Source: Vagococcus lutrae
Lineage (GTDB): Bacteria > Bacillota > Bacilli > Lactobacillales > Vagococcaceae
Direction of reading: 5' to 3'
DNA: 64,000 nucleotides
Assembly (NCBI RefSeq): GCF_003987555.1
Contig: NZ_NGJW01000007.1
Location: 61,685-125,684 of the forward strand
Shown: positions 25,149-35,506 of the stretch, in pieces
Numbering within the stretch: the stretch's first letter is position 1
Layout: the number at the start of each line of letters is the position of its first letter
Notes under the pieces: model-generated
Told to the model about the DNA's origin: nothing
What the model saw: the letters and a program-made list of their open reading frames with translations, nothing else
Databases searched by the model: none
Program-made: the position numbers and the translations under genes

Positions 25149-27035
25149 TTGAATACACGGTTTACAACGTCATCGGCAGAACTCACTGAGCTAATGAATC
25201 TCCGCTCTATCTTAAATCTCCCAAAAGGAACAGAACATTTTGTGAGTGACTTGCATGGTGAATTTGAAGCTTTTCAACACGTTTTAAGAAACGGCTCAGG
25301 TAGTATTAAAGAAAAAATAGCCGTTGCCTTTCAAAATAAACTGACGACAGATGAACAAAATGAACTAGCATTTCTCATCTACTACCCTGAAGAAGTCCTA
25401 GACGAAATTAAACAACAAATGATTTCTAATGAAGAAATAAACATTTGTCAAAAAGAAACCATTCAATTATTGATTGAATTAGTCCGCTTTTCATCAACAA
25501 AATATACCCGTTCAAAAGTTCGCAAATCATTACCCCCCGCTCAAGCCTACTTAATTGAAGAGCTTTTATATCAGGATGCTAGCGACTATAATAAACAAGA
25601 TTATTATGAACAAATCTTATCAGACATCATTTTATTTAAACAGGCGGATACGTTTATCATTGGTCTATCCTATACGATTCAACGATTGGTCGTCGATCAT
25701 CTACATGTTGTAGGGGATATTTACGACCGTGGACCATCTCCTGATAAAATCATGGAAACACTCATTCATCATCATTCTGTCGATATCCAGTGGGGAAATC
25801 ATGACATCATTTGGCTTGGTGCCTTCGCTGGCTCTCATTTATGTATGACGACTGTCATTCGTATTTGTGCTCGCTATAACAATTTAAGTATTATTGAAGA
25901 TAGCTACGGCATTAATTTACGTCCACTACTCTCCCTAGCCGAAACTTACTATGGTGACAACCCTGCTTTTCGACCAAAAGAAGCAAAAGATAGTGAGTTG
26001 ACCGACAAAGAGCGACGACAAATCACTCAGATTCATCAAGCTATTGCGATGATGCAATTTAAACTCGAACTACAATGGATTGATCGCCGACCTGAATATG
26101 CTATGGAAAAACGTGCGTTACTGCGCCATATTGACTATGAAACAGAAACGATTCATTTAAATGGAAAGACATATCCTTTAGAAAATACTTGCTTTCATAC
26201 TGTAAACCCAGAAGCACCCGACCTTTTACTCCCAGAAGAGAAAAAAGTATTAAAACAACTGATGCACGCTTTTCAACACTCTGAAAAATTAAAACGTCAT
26301 CTCGATTTCTTAATTAAAAAAGGTAGCATGTACCTTTGCTATAATAATAATCTCTTAATACACGGCTGCATGCCTTTAACTGAAGACGGGCAATTCCAAT
26401 CTTTGACGCTCCACGATCAACACTATCAAGGTAAGGCACTTCTTGATTTTTTTGAAGAAGCTGTCAGAACTGCTTATGAACAACCTGACTCTCATCAAGA
26501 TTTTTATACTGACACTCTTTGGTACTTATGGTGTGGCGAATACTCCTCACTATTTGGCAAAGACGAGATGACAACATTTGAGCGCTACTTTATTAAAGAC
26601 AAAGCGACTCACGTTGAAAATAAAAATCCTTATTACCGCTTGCGCAATTGCCCGACGGTATGCCAAAACATCTTAACAGAATTTGGCCTTAGCGAAACTG
26701 ACAGTCATATTATTAACGGCCATACCCCAGTAAAAGAAATCAACGGTGAAAATCCTATTAAAGCAGAAGGCAAACTCATTGTGATTGACGGTGGTTTTTC
26801 TAAACCTTATCAACAAACCACTGGTATCGCTGGCTACACATTGATTTACAACTCATACGGCATGCAACTCGTAGCGCACCAACCATTTACATCAAAAAAA
26901 GAAGCGTTGAAAAACAGGCAGGATATTATATCTACTAAACGATTAGTTGACAGAGTCGTCAAAAGAAAGCGCGTTAAAGAAACAAATATTGGCGCTCAAC
27001 TACTTAAAATGATTGATGAATTAAACAAAAAGTAA
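25149..27035 (+). CDS. fbp: Fructose-1,6-bisphosphatase class III
   Basis: This gluconeogenic phosphatase is of the Firmicutes-specific class III, a calcineurin-type metallophosphatase. Metal-ligand motifs are [12 protein letters not shown] (about residue 32), [32 protein letters not shown] and [20 protein letters not shown]. The length of 628 residues is right for the class. The start is a TTG 8 bases from AGGAGG, with no ATG in a better place. It is a monocistronic plus-strand gene converging on galM. Confidence 0.95.
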   Translation: MNTRFTTSSAELTELMNLRSILNLPKGTEHFVSDLHGEFEAFQHVLRNGSGSIKEKIAVAFQNKLTTDEQNELAFLIYYPEEVLDEIKQQMISNEEINICQKETIQLLIELVRFSSTKYTRSKVRKSLPPAQAYLIEELLYQDASDYNKQDYYEQILSDIILFKQADTFIIGLSYTIQRLVVDHLHVVGDIYDRGPSPDKIMETLIHHHSVDIQWGNHDIIWLGAFAGSHLCMTTVIRICARYNNLSIIEDSYGINLRPLLSLAETYYGDNPAFRPKEAKDSELTDKERRQITQIHQAIAMMQFKLELQWIDRRPEYAMEKRALLRHIDYETETIHLNGKTYPLENTCFHTVNPEAPDLLLPEEKKVLKQLMHAFQHSEKLKRHLDFLIKKGSMYLCYNNNLLIHGCMPLTEDGQFQSLTLHDQHYQGKALLDFFEEAVRTAYEQPDSHQDFYTDTLWYLWCGEYSSLFGKDEMTTFERYFIKDKATHVENKNPYYRLRNCPTVCQNILTEFGLSETDSHIINGHTPVKEINGENPIKAEGKLIVIDGGFSKPYQQTTGIAGYTLIYNSYGMQLVAHQPFTSKKEALKNRQDIISTKRLVDRVVKRKRVKETNIGAQLLKMIDELNKK

Positions 27036-27068
27036 AAAAATCCACATTATTAATGTGGATTTTTTTCA
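27036..27068. terminator. Shared terminator of fbp and galM
   Basis: The hairpin AAAAATCCACATTA / TAATGTGGATTTTT has T-runs on both strands. It lies directly after the fbp stop, and the last codons and stop of the convergent galM lie inside it. Confidence 0.88.
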
Positions 27069-28105
27069 TGCCATCGATAAATCGTTGTCGAACGAAAGAC
27101 GTCATTTGGTTTTAACACAATATTTCCAAAGTCCTCTTGATTAATAGCATCAGGTAATGCTTGTGTTTCAAAAGTGATACCGCTATGATGTCTGACTTCT
27201 TGTTCGCGCATCGTTATAGTTTTATTTCCCAAATTTAATGTAAAAATCACGATAGATGCGGCATCTGTATACACTGAGAGAGTAAGACCTGTTTCTAATG
27301 ATTTTATTGATGCCTGTGGGATTTCTAAAGAAGGCTGATTTAGGACAAAGGGATGGTCATAGCCACCAACAGATAATACTTGCTCATCTGTTAAAGAGAA
27401 AACATCTTCCAGTCTCGTTCCTGTTTCATCTCGCACGTCAAATGCCGTCTCTACAACTGACTGTTTCTTACCTACCGGCAAATTATTCGCAAGGAGCGGG
27501 ACGTACCTATCAGCATTCACGTACAACAAGTGATTATCTATCGTCTGTTCGTAATGACCATTTAAATTAAAATACACATGGTTCGTAGGGTTAAATAAGG
27601 TCGTTTCATTCGTTTTAGCTCCATAGTCGATTTGCCACGTCATATCTTCTGAAATCGTATACGTGACCTTGACGTTTAAATCGCCTGGAAAACCATTCTC
27701 CCCAGCTGGACTGATTAAACGAAAAACTAATTTCCCTACTCCGTTTTCCACAGTTGCTTCGGCTTCCCAAACAGCTTCTTCAAAGCTATGAGGACCGCCA
27801 TGTAAAGTATTCCCTTGTTCATTTTGAGTGAGTTGAACTGTTTGATTATCATAAGTATAACGGCCATTCGCAATTCTACCTGCCACACGACCAATCGTTG
27901 CACCTATGTAAGGATCTTTCTCTAAATACTCTGTGGCACTATCCATACCTAAAACGGTTTCAATTAGTCGCTGATTTTTATCCAATACTTTCCATGATAC
28001 AATCCGTGCGCCTAAGTTCGTCGCCGAAAAAACTTCTCCTTTTTCATTTATAAATGAATAACAAAAAACATCTTCTAAGCCAAACGCTTTCGTTTCTAAT
28101 TTCAT
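27050..28105 (-). CDS. galM: Aldose 1-epimerase (galactose mutarotase)
   Basis: GalM interconverts alpha and beta anomers of galactose or glucose. Family motifs are GRVAGRIANGRY, NTLHGGPHSFEEAVWEA (catalytic-site His), NPTNHVYFNLNGH (second His) and the C-terminal SGITFETQALPDAIN with the catalytic Glu. It is 351 residues long, with GGGAGG before the ATG. No gal genes are adjacent, so it is a stand-alone gene. Confidence 0.93.
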   Translation of the reverse strand: MKLETKAFGLEDVFCYSFINEKGEVFSATNLGARIVSWKVLDKNQRLIETVLGMDSATEYLEKDPYIGATIGRVAGRIANGRYTYDNQTVQLTQNEQGNTLHGGPHSFEEAVWEAEATVENGVGKLVFRLISPAGENGFPGDLNVKVTYTISEDMTWQIDYGAKTNETTLFNPTNHVYFNLNGHYEQTIDNHLLYVNADRYVPLLANNLPVGKKQSVVETAFDVRDETGTRLEDVFSLTDEQVLSVGGYDHPFVLNQPSLEIPQASIKSLETGLTLSVYTDAASIVIFTLNLGNKTITMREQEVRHHSGITFETQALPDAINQEDFGNIVLKPNDVFRSTTIYRWHEKNPH

Positions 28106-28154
28106 GGTAAACCTCCCATTGTTTTCTTCATTTTAACATATCCGTTCTAAGATG

Positions 28155-28188
28155 AAAAAAACATCCTAAACAAAATCGTTTAGGATGT
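28155..28188 (-). terminator. Terminator after the autolysin gene
   Basis: ACATCCTAAAC / GTTTAGGATGT is a perfect 11-bp stem followed by TTTTTTTC on the minus strand. It lies about 10 bases after the autolysin stop. Confidence 0.9.
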
Positions 28189-28198
28189 CCATATTTGC

Positions 28199-29713
28199 TT
28201 ATTTTTCAATAATTAAGTTTGGATTCATATGACCCTTGTACAAGCCTTCTTTACCATTTAACAATTCAAAGTGAAGGTGACTACCTGTACTACGTCCCGT
28301 TGATCCAACTGTTCCAATCATTTGACCTCTTGAAACAGTGTCACCTTTTTTAACAGATAACTTATCCATATGGGCATAACGTGTTAATAATCCCGTTGGA
28401 TGCTGGATAATGACAGAATTCCCATAACTATCTCCCATATCTGCTGCTTGAATGACAATCCCATTTCTCGCTGCTAAGACACGTGTTCCAGTTGGCATTG
28501 GTAAATCTAAGCCTGTATGGAAATCAGCATGCCCGGTAAATGGATCTAAACGCCACTCATATCCTGAGACAGTCGTTGCTTTTTCTTCTAGTGGGTAACC
28601 CCAGTCTTTGTCGTCAATTTCAATATCTTCAACAATTTTTAACACTTCTTTATCCGTTAAATCCATATCGTCAAAACGATCCAATTCATACGCTTCAATT
28701 AAGCCATTTAATTTTTTCGCATAAGACGTATCCGTTGCGTAACGGCCTGTTAAGAAAGCTGTCACATCTTCATATGTGTTGTCTTTTGTACGCCATGCTC
28801 CTTTATAAAAATCTGTCTTTAATAATTTCGCATAGTCTTCTAAAGAGTCATGATAATTTTCATACTTTCTAAAGACACTTGTAATCGTGTAAAGATTACC
28901 ACGCCCATCATCTTCATGTGTTAAGAAAGAGACACCTTTTCCTTCATGTGTTCCTTTAATACCAAATAAGTTAAAGTTACCTGGTGCAGCTAAATCGCTA
29001 TTTCCACTCGCACTTTCTAAAATTGCCTGTGCTAACATAACTGATGTAAACAACTCATATTCTTTAGCTAATTGATAACTTGGCAAAGTAATCTCTTTTA
29101 GGAACTCATGCGTATCACGATTTGGCGTGACTTTGACACTGCCTTCTTCCACTAACAAATCTTGGCTCAGACCTGGTAATGGCGTGACAACTTGATTGCC
29201 CTGTGGATAAGCCGGTGCCACTGGCGTCACTTGTGGAAGAGCTGGCGCTTGCGGCTGTGATGGAGCTGTCGGCTGAGAAGGAACACTTGGTTTTTCTTCT
29301 GGTTTAGCCGGTTGAGAAGGTTTTTCTTCCGGCTTTGACGGCTTTTCAGGCTTCTCTTCCGGTTGAGAAGGTTGCTCTGGTTTTTCTTCTGGTTTTGTTT
29401 CAGGTGTTTCTTCCGGTACTTCTGGTTTCTCTTCTGGTTGAGACGGTTTCTCTTCTGGTTGAGAAGGTTGTTCTTCTGGTTGTACAGGCTCAACTGGAAC
29501 AGTCGGCTCGACAGGAACTTCTGTCACTTCACCTGATGCTTCAGTTTCTGTGCTTTCTGCCGACGTTTCCTCTGTCGTCTGAGCTGCCTCTGTCGTCGGA
29601 TGAGCCGCTTCATCTTTTTCATTCGCTAAAACAATAATCGGACTCACATTGGCACTTAATAATGTCGTACTTAGAAACAACATGCTCAACTTTCTTTTAA
29701 AATTATAGTTCAT
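28199..29713 (-). CDS. Secreted two-domain autolysin: glucosaminidase (GH73-like) plus M23 endopeptidase
   Basis: This is a 504-residue exported protein. The signal peptide is at residues 1-30, with likely cleavage after VLA. An acidic Thr/Glu stretch precedes a Pro/Glu/Lys-rich region of short repeats (SQPEEKP and variants) at about 65-190. Then comes a FlgJ/LytG-like glucosaminidase domain (about 200-340) with the putative catalytic Glu233 in LAQAILESASG. The C-terminal M23 domain (about 395-495) has zinc and catalytic motifs FHTGLDLP, RYAHMD and SHLHFELL. It would cut both glycan and peptide bonds of peptidoglycan. No LysM or LPXTG is seen, so the proline region may span or bind the wall. 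The start follows AAAGGAG by 9 bases. Confidence 0.9.
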   Translation of the reverse strand: MNYNFKRKLSMLFLSTTLLSANVSPIIVLANEKDEAAHPTTEAAQTTEETSAESTETEASGEVTEVPVEPTVPVEPVQPEEQPSQPEEKPSQPEEKPEVPEETPETKPEEKPEQPSQPEEKPEKPSKPEEKPSQPAKPEEKPSVPSQPTAPSQPQAPALPQVTPVAPAYPQGNQVVTPLPGLSQDLLVEEGSVKVTPNRDTHEFLKEITLPSYQLAKEYELFTSVMLAQAILESASGNSDLAAPGNFNLFGIKGTHEGKGVSFLTHEDDGRGNLYTITSVFRKYENYHDSLEDYAKLLKTDFYKGAWRTKDNTYEDVTAFLTGRYATDTSYAKKLNGLIEAYELDRFDDMDLTDKEVLKIVEDIEIDDKDWGYPLEEKATTVSGYEWRLDPFTGHADFHTGLDLPMPTGTRVLAARNGIVIQAADMGDSYGNSVIIQHPTGLLTRYAHMDKLSVKKGDTVSRGQMIGTVGSTGRSTGSHLHFELLNGKEGLYKGHMNPNLIIEK

Positions 29714-29920
29714 ATATATTAACTCCTTTGTCATTCAAACATTCTAACCAACTTTTCTGTACATATAACGATCTAATTATACTACACAAATTATAATAAT
29801 TCTAGTATTAAAATAAGATTATATAGAGTCGTCATTAATTCGTGAAAATACCGGCATTTTTAAGTGTTTTCGTCTAAGAAAGCACTTAAGTTTGTGAAAT
29901 GATCCTCTTAACTTACTCTT

Positions 29921-29953
29921 TAAAAAAAGAGCTCCCTTGTTAGGAAGCTCTTA
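29921..29953 (-). terminator. Terminator after rpmE2
   Basis: On the minus strand AAGAGCTTCC pairs with GGGAGCTCTT (one G-U pair) around TAACAA, followed by TTTTTTT. The remaining 205 bases up to the autolysin gene are AT-rich. They hold a TATAAT box (minus strand, near 29776) as a likely autolysin promoter with a poor -35. Confidence 0.88.
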
Positions 29954-29988
29954 AACGATTGCCAAAGCAATGTCTTTGAATTCTAAAA

Positions 29989-30252
29989 TTATTTTGCAGC
30001 GTTTTCGTCTGCCAAACCGTATTTCTTGTTGAAACGGTCCACGCGTCCGTCTGCTTGAGTGAATTTTTGACGTCCTGTATAGAACGGATGTGAATCAGAA
30101 CTGATTTCCACACGTACTAATGGGTATGTGTTACCGTCTTCCCACTCAACAGTTTCATCAGAGTGTTTTGTTGAACCTGATAAAAATTTAAAGCCTGTTG
30201 TTGTATCCATAAACACAACTGGATGGTATTCTGGATGAATTCCTTGTTTCAT
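29989..30252 (-). CDS. rpmE2: 50S ribosomal protein L31 type B
   Basis: This is L31 of 87 residues, starting [23 protein letters not shown] and containing [23 protein letters not shown]. It lacks the zinc-binding cysteines of the type A form, so it is the zinc-independent type B paralogue. In several bacteria this form is induced at low zinc, but no Zur box is evident here. The start is set by AAAGGAG. Confidence 0.95.
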   Translation of the reverse strand: MKQGIHPEYHPVVFMDTTTGFKFLSGSTKHSDETVEWEDGNTYPLVRVEISSDSHPFYTGRQKFTQADGRVDRFNKKYGLADENAAK

Positions 30253-30321
30253 GATTTTCTCTCCTTTGCCCTGAATCATTTGCTGAAACAGAGTTTCTTC
30301 TTAAGTTTTTATAACAGAACT

Positions 30322-30350
30322 ATGATAGCACGTTTCACTATAAAAGACAA
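30322..30350 (-). promoter_or_regulatory. Sigma-A promoter for rpmE2
   Basis: On the minus strand TTGTCT (30345-30350) and TATCAT (30322-30327) are separated by 17 bases. The -35 box begins immediately after the rho stop codon, so rpmE2 can be read both from rho and from its own promoter. Confidence 0.78.
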
Positions 30351-31625
30351 CTACCTTTTGTTCGATAAAGAAACGTCTTTCAATGCTAAGCACAATTCTT
30401 CATTATTTTTCGTTTGACGCATCATTTCTAACAATTGTTCCGTGTAACCTAAAGAGTCACCTTTCATCAAGCGACGAATCTTCCAAGTTTCTTCGAGTTG
30501 CTCCTTGCTGACGAGCAGCTCTTCTTTTCTCGTACTCGAACGTTTAATATCTATCGCAGGGAATACGCGACGTTCCGCTAGCTCACGCGATAAATGTAGT
30601 TCCATGTTACCTGTCCCTTTAAACTCTTCATAAATAACGTCATCCATACGACTGCCTGTATCAATCAACGCCGTAGATAAAATCGTTAAGCTACCGCCTT
30701 CTTCGATATTACGTGCGGCGCCAAAGAATTTTTTAGGACGATAAAAAGCCGCAGGATCAATCCCTCCACTTAACGTTCGACCACTTGGCGGAATTACCAA
30801 GTTGTAGGCACGAGCCAACCGTGTAATATTATCCATTAAGATGACCACATCGCGCTTATCTTCCACTAGACGCATCGCCCGTTCTAATACGAGCTCTGAG
30901 ACACGCGTATGATTTTGTGGCTGTAAATCAAACGTCGAAGAAACGACATCTGCTTTAACGCTACGTTCTATATCGGTTACTTCTTCTGGACGCTCATCTA
31001 GTAATAAAACGATAAGCTCGACATCAGGATGATTTTCCGTAATGCCATTGGCAATTTCTTTGATTAAACTTGTTTTCCCCGCTTTAGGTGGTGCTACAAT
31101 TAATCCACGCTGACCGAAGCCAATCGGTGAAAACATATCAATCATTCGACTACCTAAACGGCCACGTGTCGTTTCTAACACAAGCTGATGATCAGGATAT
31201 ATCGCTGTTAACGCTGGAAAATGCGGGCGTTCTTTCGCTTCTTCTGGATTTTTTCCATTGACTGTTTCAACGTGCATTAAGCCATAATAGCGTTCACTTT
31301 CTTTTGGCGGACGCGCTTTTCCACCAACTTTATCCCCATTTCGTAAACCGAAACGACGGATTTGGGAAGATGAAATATAGATATCTTCTTGACTTGGGCT
31401 ATAGTTAATCGGACGTAAAAATCCATACCCATCTTGAGAAACAATATCTAGCACGCCTTCCATCATGAAGAAGCCTTGTTTTTCAGCTTGTGCCCGAATT
31501 ACCGCAAGCGACAATTCCTTTTTATTCATTTGACTGTAATACGGGATTTTAAACTGACGCGCGTACTCGTAAATTTCTTTTAACGTGCTGTTATCCAGTT
31601 CTCCCATTGTTAGGTAATCTTTCAT
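30351..31625 (-). CDS. rho: Transcription termination factor Rho
   Basis: Rho is a hexameric RNA-dependent ATPase helicase. The N-terminal Rho helix bundle and the cold-shock-type RNA-binding domain ([15 protein letters not shown]) precede the ATPase domain. The latter has Walker [17 protein letters not shown], Walker [18 protein letters not shown], the Q-loop [15 protein letters not shown] and the R-loop. It is 424 residues long, without the large insert found in some Actinobacteria. The murA2-rho-rpmE order is common in Firmicutes. Confidence 0.97.
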   Translation of the reverse strand: MKDYLTMGELDNSTLKEIYEYARQFKIPYYSQMNKKELSLAVIRAQAEKQGFFMMEGVLDIVSQDGYGFLRPINYSPSQEDIYISSSQIRRFGLRNGDKVGGKARPPKESERYYGLMHVETVNGKNPEEAKERPHFPALTAIYPDHQLVLETTRGRLGSRMIDMFSPIGFGQRGLIVAPPKAGKTSLIKEIANGITENHPDVELIVLLLDERPEEVTDIERSVKADVVSSTFDLQPQNHTRVSELVLERAMRLVEDKRDVVILMDNITRLARAYNLVIPPSGRTLSGGIDPAAFYRPKKFFGAARNIEEGGSLTILSTALIDTGSRMDDVIYEEFKGTGNMELHLSRELAERRVFPAIDIKRSSTRKEELLVSKEQLEETWKIRRLMKGDSLGYTEQLLEMMRQTKNNEELCLALKDVSLSNKR

Positions 31626-31648
31626 AAGTATCCTTTCTGATTTTAAAT

Positions 31649-32911
31649 CTAGTTTTCGTCATCCATTCGTATATCAGCACCAAGAGCTGTCAACTTATCG
31701 ACAATCGAATCATACCCTCTTAAAATATGTTCAACATTCGTAACTGTTGTCGTTCCTTCTGCCATTAAGCCAGCAATGACTAGACAGGCACCTGCTCGTA
31801 AATCCGTTGCCGCTACTTCTGCTCCTTTTAAAACAGACTGTCCGTCAGAAATAATCATGTTCCCTTCAACATGACAACGTCCTCCCATTCGTGCTAGCTC
31901 CGGTATGTGATTCACTCGTTGTTGATAAATCGTATCTTCAATAACACTTTCTCCTTCTGCTTTTAACAACAGTGGGGTAATAGGTTGTTGCAAATCAGTC
32001 GCAAAACCAGGATACGGATAGGTTTTAATATTGACTGGTTTTAACTTATCCACTGGATGAACGAAGATGCTATCTTCACGAACATCCATATTAACGCCCA
32101 TTTCTTCTAACTTTGATAAAAAGCTCTCTAAATGCTCATGAATGACATTCGTCACATGAACACCGTCGCCCACTGCCGCAGCAAGAGCTAAGTAAGTGCC
32201 CGCTTCTATGCGGTCAGGTATCATCGCATGACGACACCCAGAAAGTTTTTCTACCCCTTCAATACGGATTTCATTTGTGCCAGCACCTTTGATATTAGCT
32301 CCCATATTATTTAACAAGGTAGCTACGTCGATAATTTCAGGTTCCCTTGCTGCGTTTTCAATCACAGTCTTTCCTTTTGCTTTAACCGCTGCTAACATGA
32401 CGTTAATCGTTGCACCGATCGAAACCATATCCATATAGATACGCGTTCCCTCGAGGTCACCATTTTCGGTACGCAAATACATGGCACCGTGTTCATTGCT
32501 AACCGTCGCACCTAATGCTTCAAAACCTTTAATATGTAAATCAATCGGGCGTGGGCCTAAATAACAACCACCAGGCAAGCCAACAACCGCTTCACCAAAC
32601 TTACCCAGTAATGCCCCCATAAAATAATAAGAAGCCCGTAAACTATTAATCTTTCCACTAGGCATAGGCATGGATACCATACCACGTGGGTCTATGGTCA
32701 TTTCATTGTTTTCAAACGTCACTTTTACGCCCATTAATTCTAATATCTCTTTTAATGCGTGGACATCATCAATATCAGGTACACCCTCTAAGACCACTGG
32801 AGAATCTGCCAAAATCGCTGCTGGGATTAAAGCCACCGCGCTATTTTTAGCTCCGTCTATTGCAACGTCTCCTTTTAACTTTTTACCACCATTTATAATA
32901 AATTTCGTCAT
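31649..32911 (-). CDS. murA2: UDP-N-acetylglucosamine 1-carboxyvinyltransferase (MurA2/MurZ)
   Basis: MurA catalyses the first committed step of peptidoglycan synthesis and is the fosfomycin target. The catalytic Cys116 lies in [19 protein letters not shown], so the enzyme should be fosfomycin-sensitive. Low-GC Gram-positives have two paralogues, and the copy next to rho is usually MurZ/MurA2. The start [16 protein letters not shown] follows AGAGG by 10 bases, giving 420 residues. Upstream ATG codons abut the binding site. Confidence 0.95.
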   Translation of the reverse strand: MTKFIINGGKKLKGDVAIDGAKNSAVALIPAAILADSPVVLEGVPDIDDVHALKEILELMGVKVTFENNEMTIDPRGMVSMPMPSGKINSLRASYYFMGALLGKFGEAVVGLPGGCYLGPRPIDLHIKGFEALGATVSNEHGAMYLRTENGDLEGTRIYMDMVSIGATINVMLAAVKAKGKTVIENAAREPEIIDVATLLNNMGANIKGAGTNEIRIEGVEKLSGCRHAMIPDRIEAGTYLALAAAVGDGVHVTNVIHEHLESFLSKLEEMGVNMDVREDSIFVHPVDKLKPVNIKTYPYPGFATDLQQPITPLLLKAEGESVIEDTIYQQRVNHIPELARMGGRCHVEGNMIISDGQSVLKGAEVAATDLRAGACLVIAGLMAEGTTTVTNVEHILRGYDSIVDKLTALGADIRMDDEN

Positions 32912-33009
32912 CGATGTCATTCCTCTTATTTGCTCTATTTTTAATTGTACTTCTATTATAGCCAATCTTAATCATTTTACCATATTACCGCCTAGTTAAA
33001 AAGACTCGA

Positions 33010-33037
33010 TAAAAAAAGAGTGGTTTCCCACTCTTCA
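33010..33037 (-). terminator. Terminator after the D,D-carboxypeptidase gene
   Basis: AAGAGTGG / CCACTCTT with loop GAAA, followed by TTTTTTTATC on the minus strand. Confidence 0.88.
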
Positions 33038-33046
33038 ACAAAACGC

Positions 33047-34387
33047 TTAATGACGGCGCCATTTTTTAACTAATGCGATTATCAATAAAATAATATGTAG
33101 GACTAATACAACAATAATAGAAAACAATCCTTTTAAGGTCAGCGGCAATTGTTGCCACTGATGCCAAAACGTCATCGTTTTTAGTGATGTGGTTGTCTTA
33201 GTCGTCGATTTTTTTAACGGATTAATCGTTTTAAGTTCTGCTTCTACGCCTCGTTCACCCACATCTTCTTTTAATGCAGCTAATTCACTTTGAACGCTCA
33301 CGCGTTTATCCTCAGCTTGATACGTGAGAATTGGCTCACTGTCTTTAGGAACAACATCATAATAATCTTCTGCTAACAGATAGGTTTGACCGTCAATCTC
33401 CACCTCGCCTTTTTCGGCAAGCAAGCGATACTCGTATCGATCAAACGCATAGTCTAGTAATACATTTCCAAACGTATGGCGAATCATCTCACCATCTTGA
33501 TTGCTCCAATCGCCTATTCCTAACAAAATTTCAACAAAGCGTGTTTCTCCACGCTTAGCAGTAGCAGACATATTAAAACCAGCGTTCCCGCTAGACCCAG
33601 TCTTAATCCCGTCAAAGCCCTCGTATTCATATATAGCTCCTGGCAAAGAGTGTAAATGCGATTCAAACGTTTCCTCATACGGCGTACCCGCTTTGACTGT
33701 TACCACTCTATTCTTACTGTGATCAAGTATAAAAGGATATTTCTTTAGCAAATGATACGTTAAAATCCCTAAATCACGCGCGGTAGACTCATTATCTCCT
33801 TCTGGGTCAGCACCTGGCACCATATTAACCCCTAGATATTTATTAGGCGCGCCCAATGGATTATAAAAGGTTGAATTTTCCATCCCCAATTGACTCGCCG
33901 TTTCATTCATCCATTGTACAAATAAAGCGCGGTCACCGTCAGACACGATATCCGATAATAATAATGTCGCGGCATTAGACGATGGGACGACAATCAAATC
34001 AAGGAGTTCTTGTATGGTATAAGTCGCACCCAATTGCATATTATTGTTACTGAGATTGTAATCTTGTGCCATATCGACATAAGGCTGCGTAATCGTGATG
34101 GTTTGATTCAATCCTTCTTCCCCAAGTTTTTCCAAAGCAACAAAAATCGTCATCAACTTAGAAACGCTTGCCGTCTTCCATTTTAAATCTGCTTGATTTT
34201 CCCAAACAACACGTCCTGTTTCTAGTTCATATACGAGACTGGCTTTAGGTTGGTCACTTTCATTTACCTCGTATGGTGACTCATTCATTAACTCCATCAA
34301 CGAAACAGCTTGCATAGATGACGCACCTCCAAGCATCATCCATACTACCAATATTCCTCTTAAAACTATCTGATTTACTCTTTTCAT
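33047..34387 (-). CDS. dacA: D-alanyl-D-alanine carboxypeptidase (S11, DacA-type PBP)
   Basis: This low-molecular-weight PBP trims the terminal D-Ala of the stem peptide. It has a signal sequence at residues 1-27, the catalytic SVSK at 74-77, the SSN triad at 136-138 and KTG in GFDGIKTGSSGNAGFN. A beta-sandwich C-terminal domain follows. The protein ends in a membrane segment (about 420-441) and a basic KKWRRH tail, so it is anchored at the C-terminus. The length is 446 residues and the start follows AAGGAG. Confidence 0.92.
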   Translation of the reverse strand: MKRVNQIVLRGILVVWMMLGGASSMQAVSLMELMNESPYEVNESDQPKASLVYELETGRVVWENQADLKWKTASVSKLMTIFVALEKLGEEGLNQTITITQPYVDMAQDYNLSNNNMQLGATYTIQELLDLIVVPSSNAATLLLSDIVSDGDRALFVQWMNETASQLGMENSTFYNPLGAPNKYLGVNMVPGADPEGDNESTARDLGILTYHLLKKYPFILDHSKNRVVTVKAGTPYEETFESHLHSLPGAIYEYEGFDGIKTGSSGNAGFNMSATAKRGETRFVEILLGIGDWSNQDGEMIRHTFGNVLLDYAFDRYEYRLLAEKGEVEIDGQTYLLAEDYYDVVPKDSEPILTYQAEDKRVSVQSELAALKEDVGERGVEAELKTINPLKKSTTKTTTSLKTMTFWHQWQQLPLTLKGLFSIIVVLVLHIILLIIALVKKWRRH

Positions 34388-34455
34388 CTACCTTCTCCTT
34401 TTTGTGATGTCTTTCATATTGTAGGTAATATTTCAAAAAAAAGAAAGAGTAAAAA

Positions 34456-34497
34456 TAAAAAGCTTCTGTCATGATGCTCATAACAGAAGCTTTTTCA
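34456..34497 (-). terminator. Terminator after the VOC protein gene
   Basis: AAAAAGCTTCTGT / ACAGAAGCTTTTT is a perfect 13-bp stem with a 13-base loop, directly following the gene. T-runs occur on both sides. Confidence 0.85.
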
Positions 34498-35364
34498 TTA
34501 TTTTTTGACACGTTTTACATGAAACCACAAATGAATCCCATTAGGATCGTCTAACTGTAAGACTTGCTTACCTTTATCATAGTAGTAGTCATGACCACGA
34601 TGGCATAGATGCGCTTTTAACGCTTCTAATTCTTCAACACTTTGCATGTTAAATACGATATAATCTAAACCAAGATTTTCATCACTTTGTGTTTCTTCGT
34701 CGATTTTATACCAATTACTCATACAGACATCATAGTAGTCTTTATCGGTCGACAAATATTTAATACTATCGAATGGTACTTCTTGAGAGCTAAAACCTAA
34801 AACATCTTGATAAAACGCCATACTTTGTTCTAAGTCATGGACATTTAAATGAACGTGACCAACACGTGCTAAAGCGGTCAATCCACGTAAAGGTTCTTTC
34901 GTCTCAGCTAGTAGTGACGCTTTATCTAACGGTTTTATTTGTTTCATAGTTGGTGTCGTATTCACAGTCGGCTTATCCCAATAAATTTTAATGACATTGT
35001 ATTCTGGGTCTTCTAAAAAGATTTCTTCAGCATAACCAACATCGACTAACTCGATAACAGGATAGTCATGTGCGAGTAATTGTTGATAGATTTTACTTAG
35101 CTTGACGCGAGATGGTACAACTAACCCTAAGTGATGTAAACCGTTGTGTGTATACGGGCTTGGAATACCGTCTTCTTTCTCCATTAAGACGAGCAAACGT
35201 TCTTTCGTCTCTTTGATTCCTAAAAATGCCATCCCATTTTCTTCACTTAAAATATCAAATTTCAAAATATCATGATAAAACGCTAATTGTTTTTCTAAAT
35301 TTTCTACTTTTAACGCCACAAAGCCTACTGCTGTATCTGGCGCTATACGAAATTTGTCCGTCAT
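34498..35364 (-). CDS. Two-domain VOC (glyoxalase/extradiol dioxygenase-like) protein
   Basis: This 288-residue protein is a tandem of vicinal-oxygen-chelate modules. The first (about residues 10-130) contains NGLHHLGLVVPS and FLEDPEYNVIKIYWDKP. The second (about 165-285) contains VGHVHLNVHDLEQSMAFYQDVLGF and LDDPNGIHLWFHVKR. It resembles the CatE-like catechol 2,3-dioxygenase group annotated in Bacilli. The substrate is unknown. Metal ligands would be the His of the HVHLNV and HHLG motifs and late Glu or His residues. It is monocistronic. Confidence 0.82.
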   Translation of the reverse strand: MTDKFRIAPDTAVGFVALKVENLEKQLAFYHDILKFDILSEENGMAFLGIKETKERLLVLMEKEDGIPSPYTHNGLHHLGLVVPSRVKLSKIYQQLLAHDYPVIELVDVGYAEEIFLEDPEYNVIKIYWDKPTVNTTPTMKQIKPLDKASLLAETKEPLRGLTALARVGHVHLNVHDLEQSMAFYQDVLGFSSQEVPFDSIKYLSTDKDYYDVCMSNWYKIDEETQSDENLGLDYIVFNMQSVEELEALKAHLCHRGHDYYYDKGKQVLQLDDPNGIHLWFHVKRVKK

Positions 35365-35453
35365 TCTCCATTTCCCTCACTTTTCTTTTCACATACCCTG
35401 TTTATCATCCTACCATGATTTTTTAAAAAAGGGTATTGATATGATAAGCAAAG

Positions 35454-35501
35454 CAAAAAAACTTTCAGAAAATGTCAAATCATGACATTTCCTGAAAGCT
35501 C
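35454..35501 (-). terminator. Terminator after the ABC exporter operon
   Basis: On the minus strand CTTTCAGGAAATGTCA and TGACATTTTCTGAAAG form a 16-bp stem with one G-U-type pair, followed by TTTTTTTGC. It lies right behind the second ABC gene. Confidence 0.9.
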
Positions 35502-35506
35502 TACTC

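Noticed and set aside
29280..29510. Short tandem repeats that could suggest a CRISPR array
   Set aside because: The repeats are degenerate, of uneven spacing, in frame and code for proline-rich protein. There are no unique spacers and no cas genes.
29227..29637. Long open frames on both strands across the proline-rich part of the autolysin gene
   Set aside because: They arise from the repetitive CCG/TTC-rich codons of the SQPEEKP repeats. The encoded proteins are low-complexity Lys/Asn/Gln or Leu/Val strings, and neither has a ribosome binding site.
29735..29850. A WalR box in front of the autolysin gene
   Set aside because: Only single TGT(A/T)A-like halves are present, without the 5-base spaced pair that defines the box.
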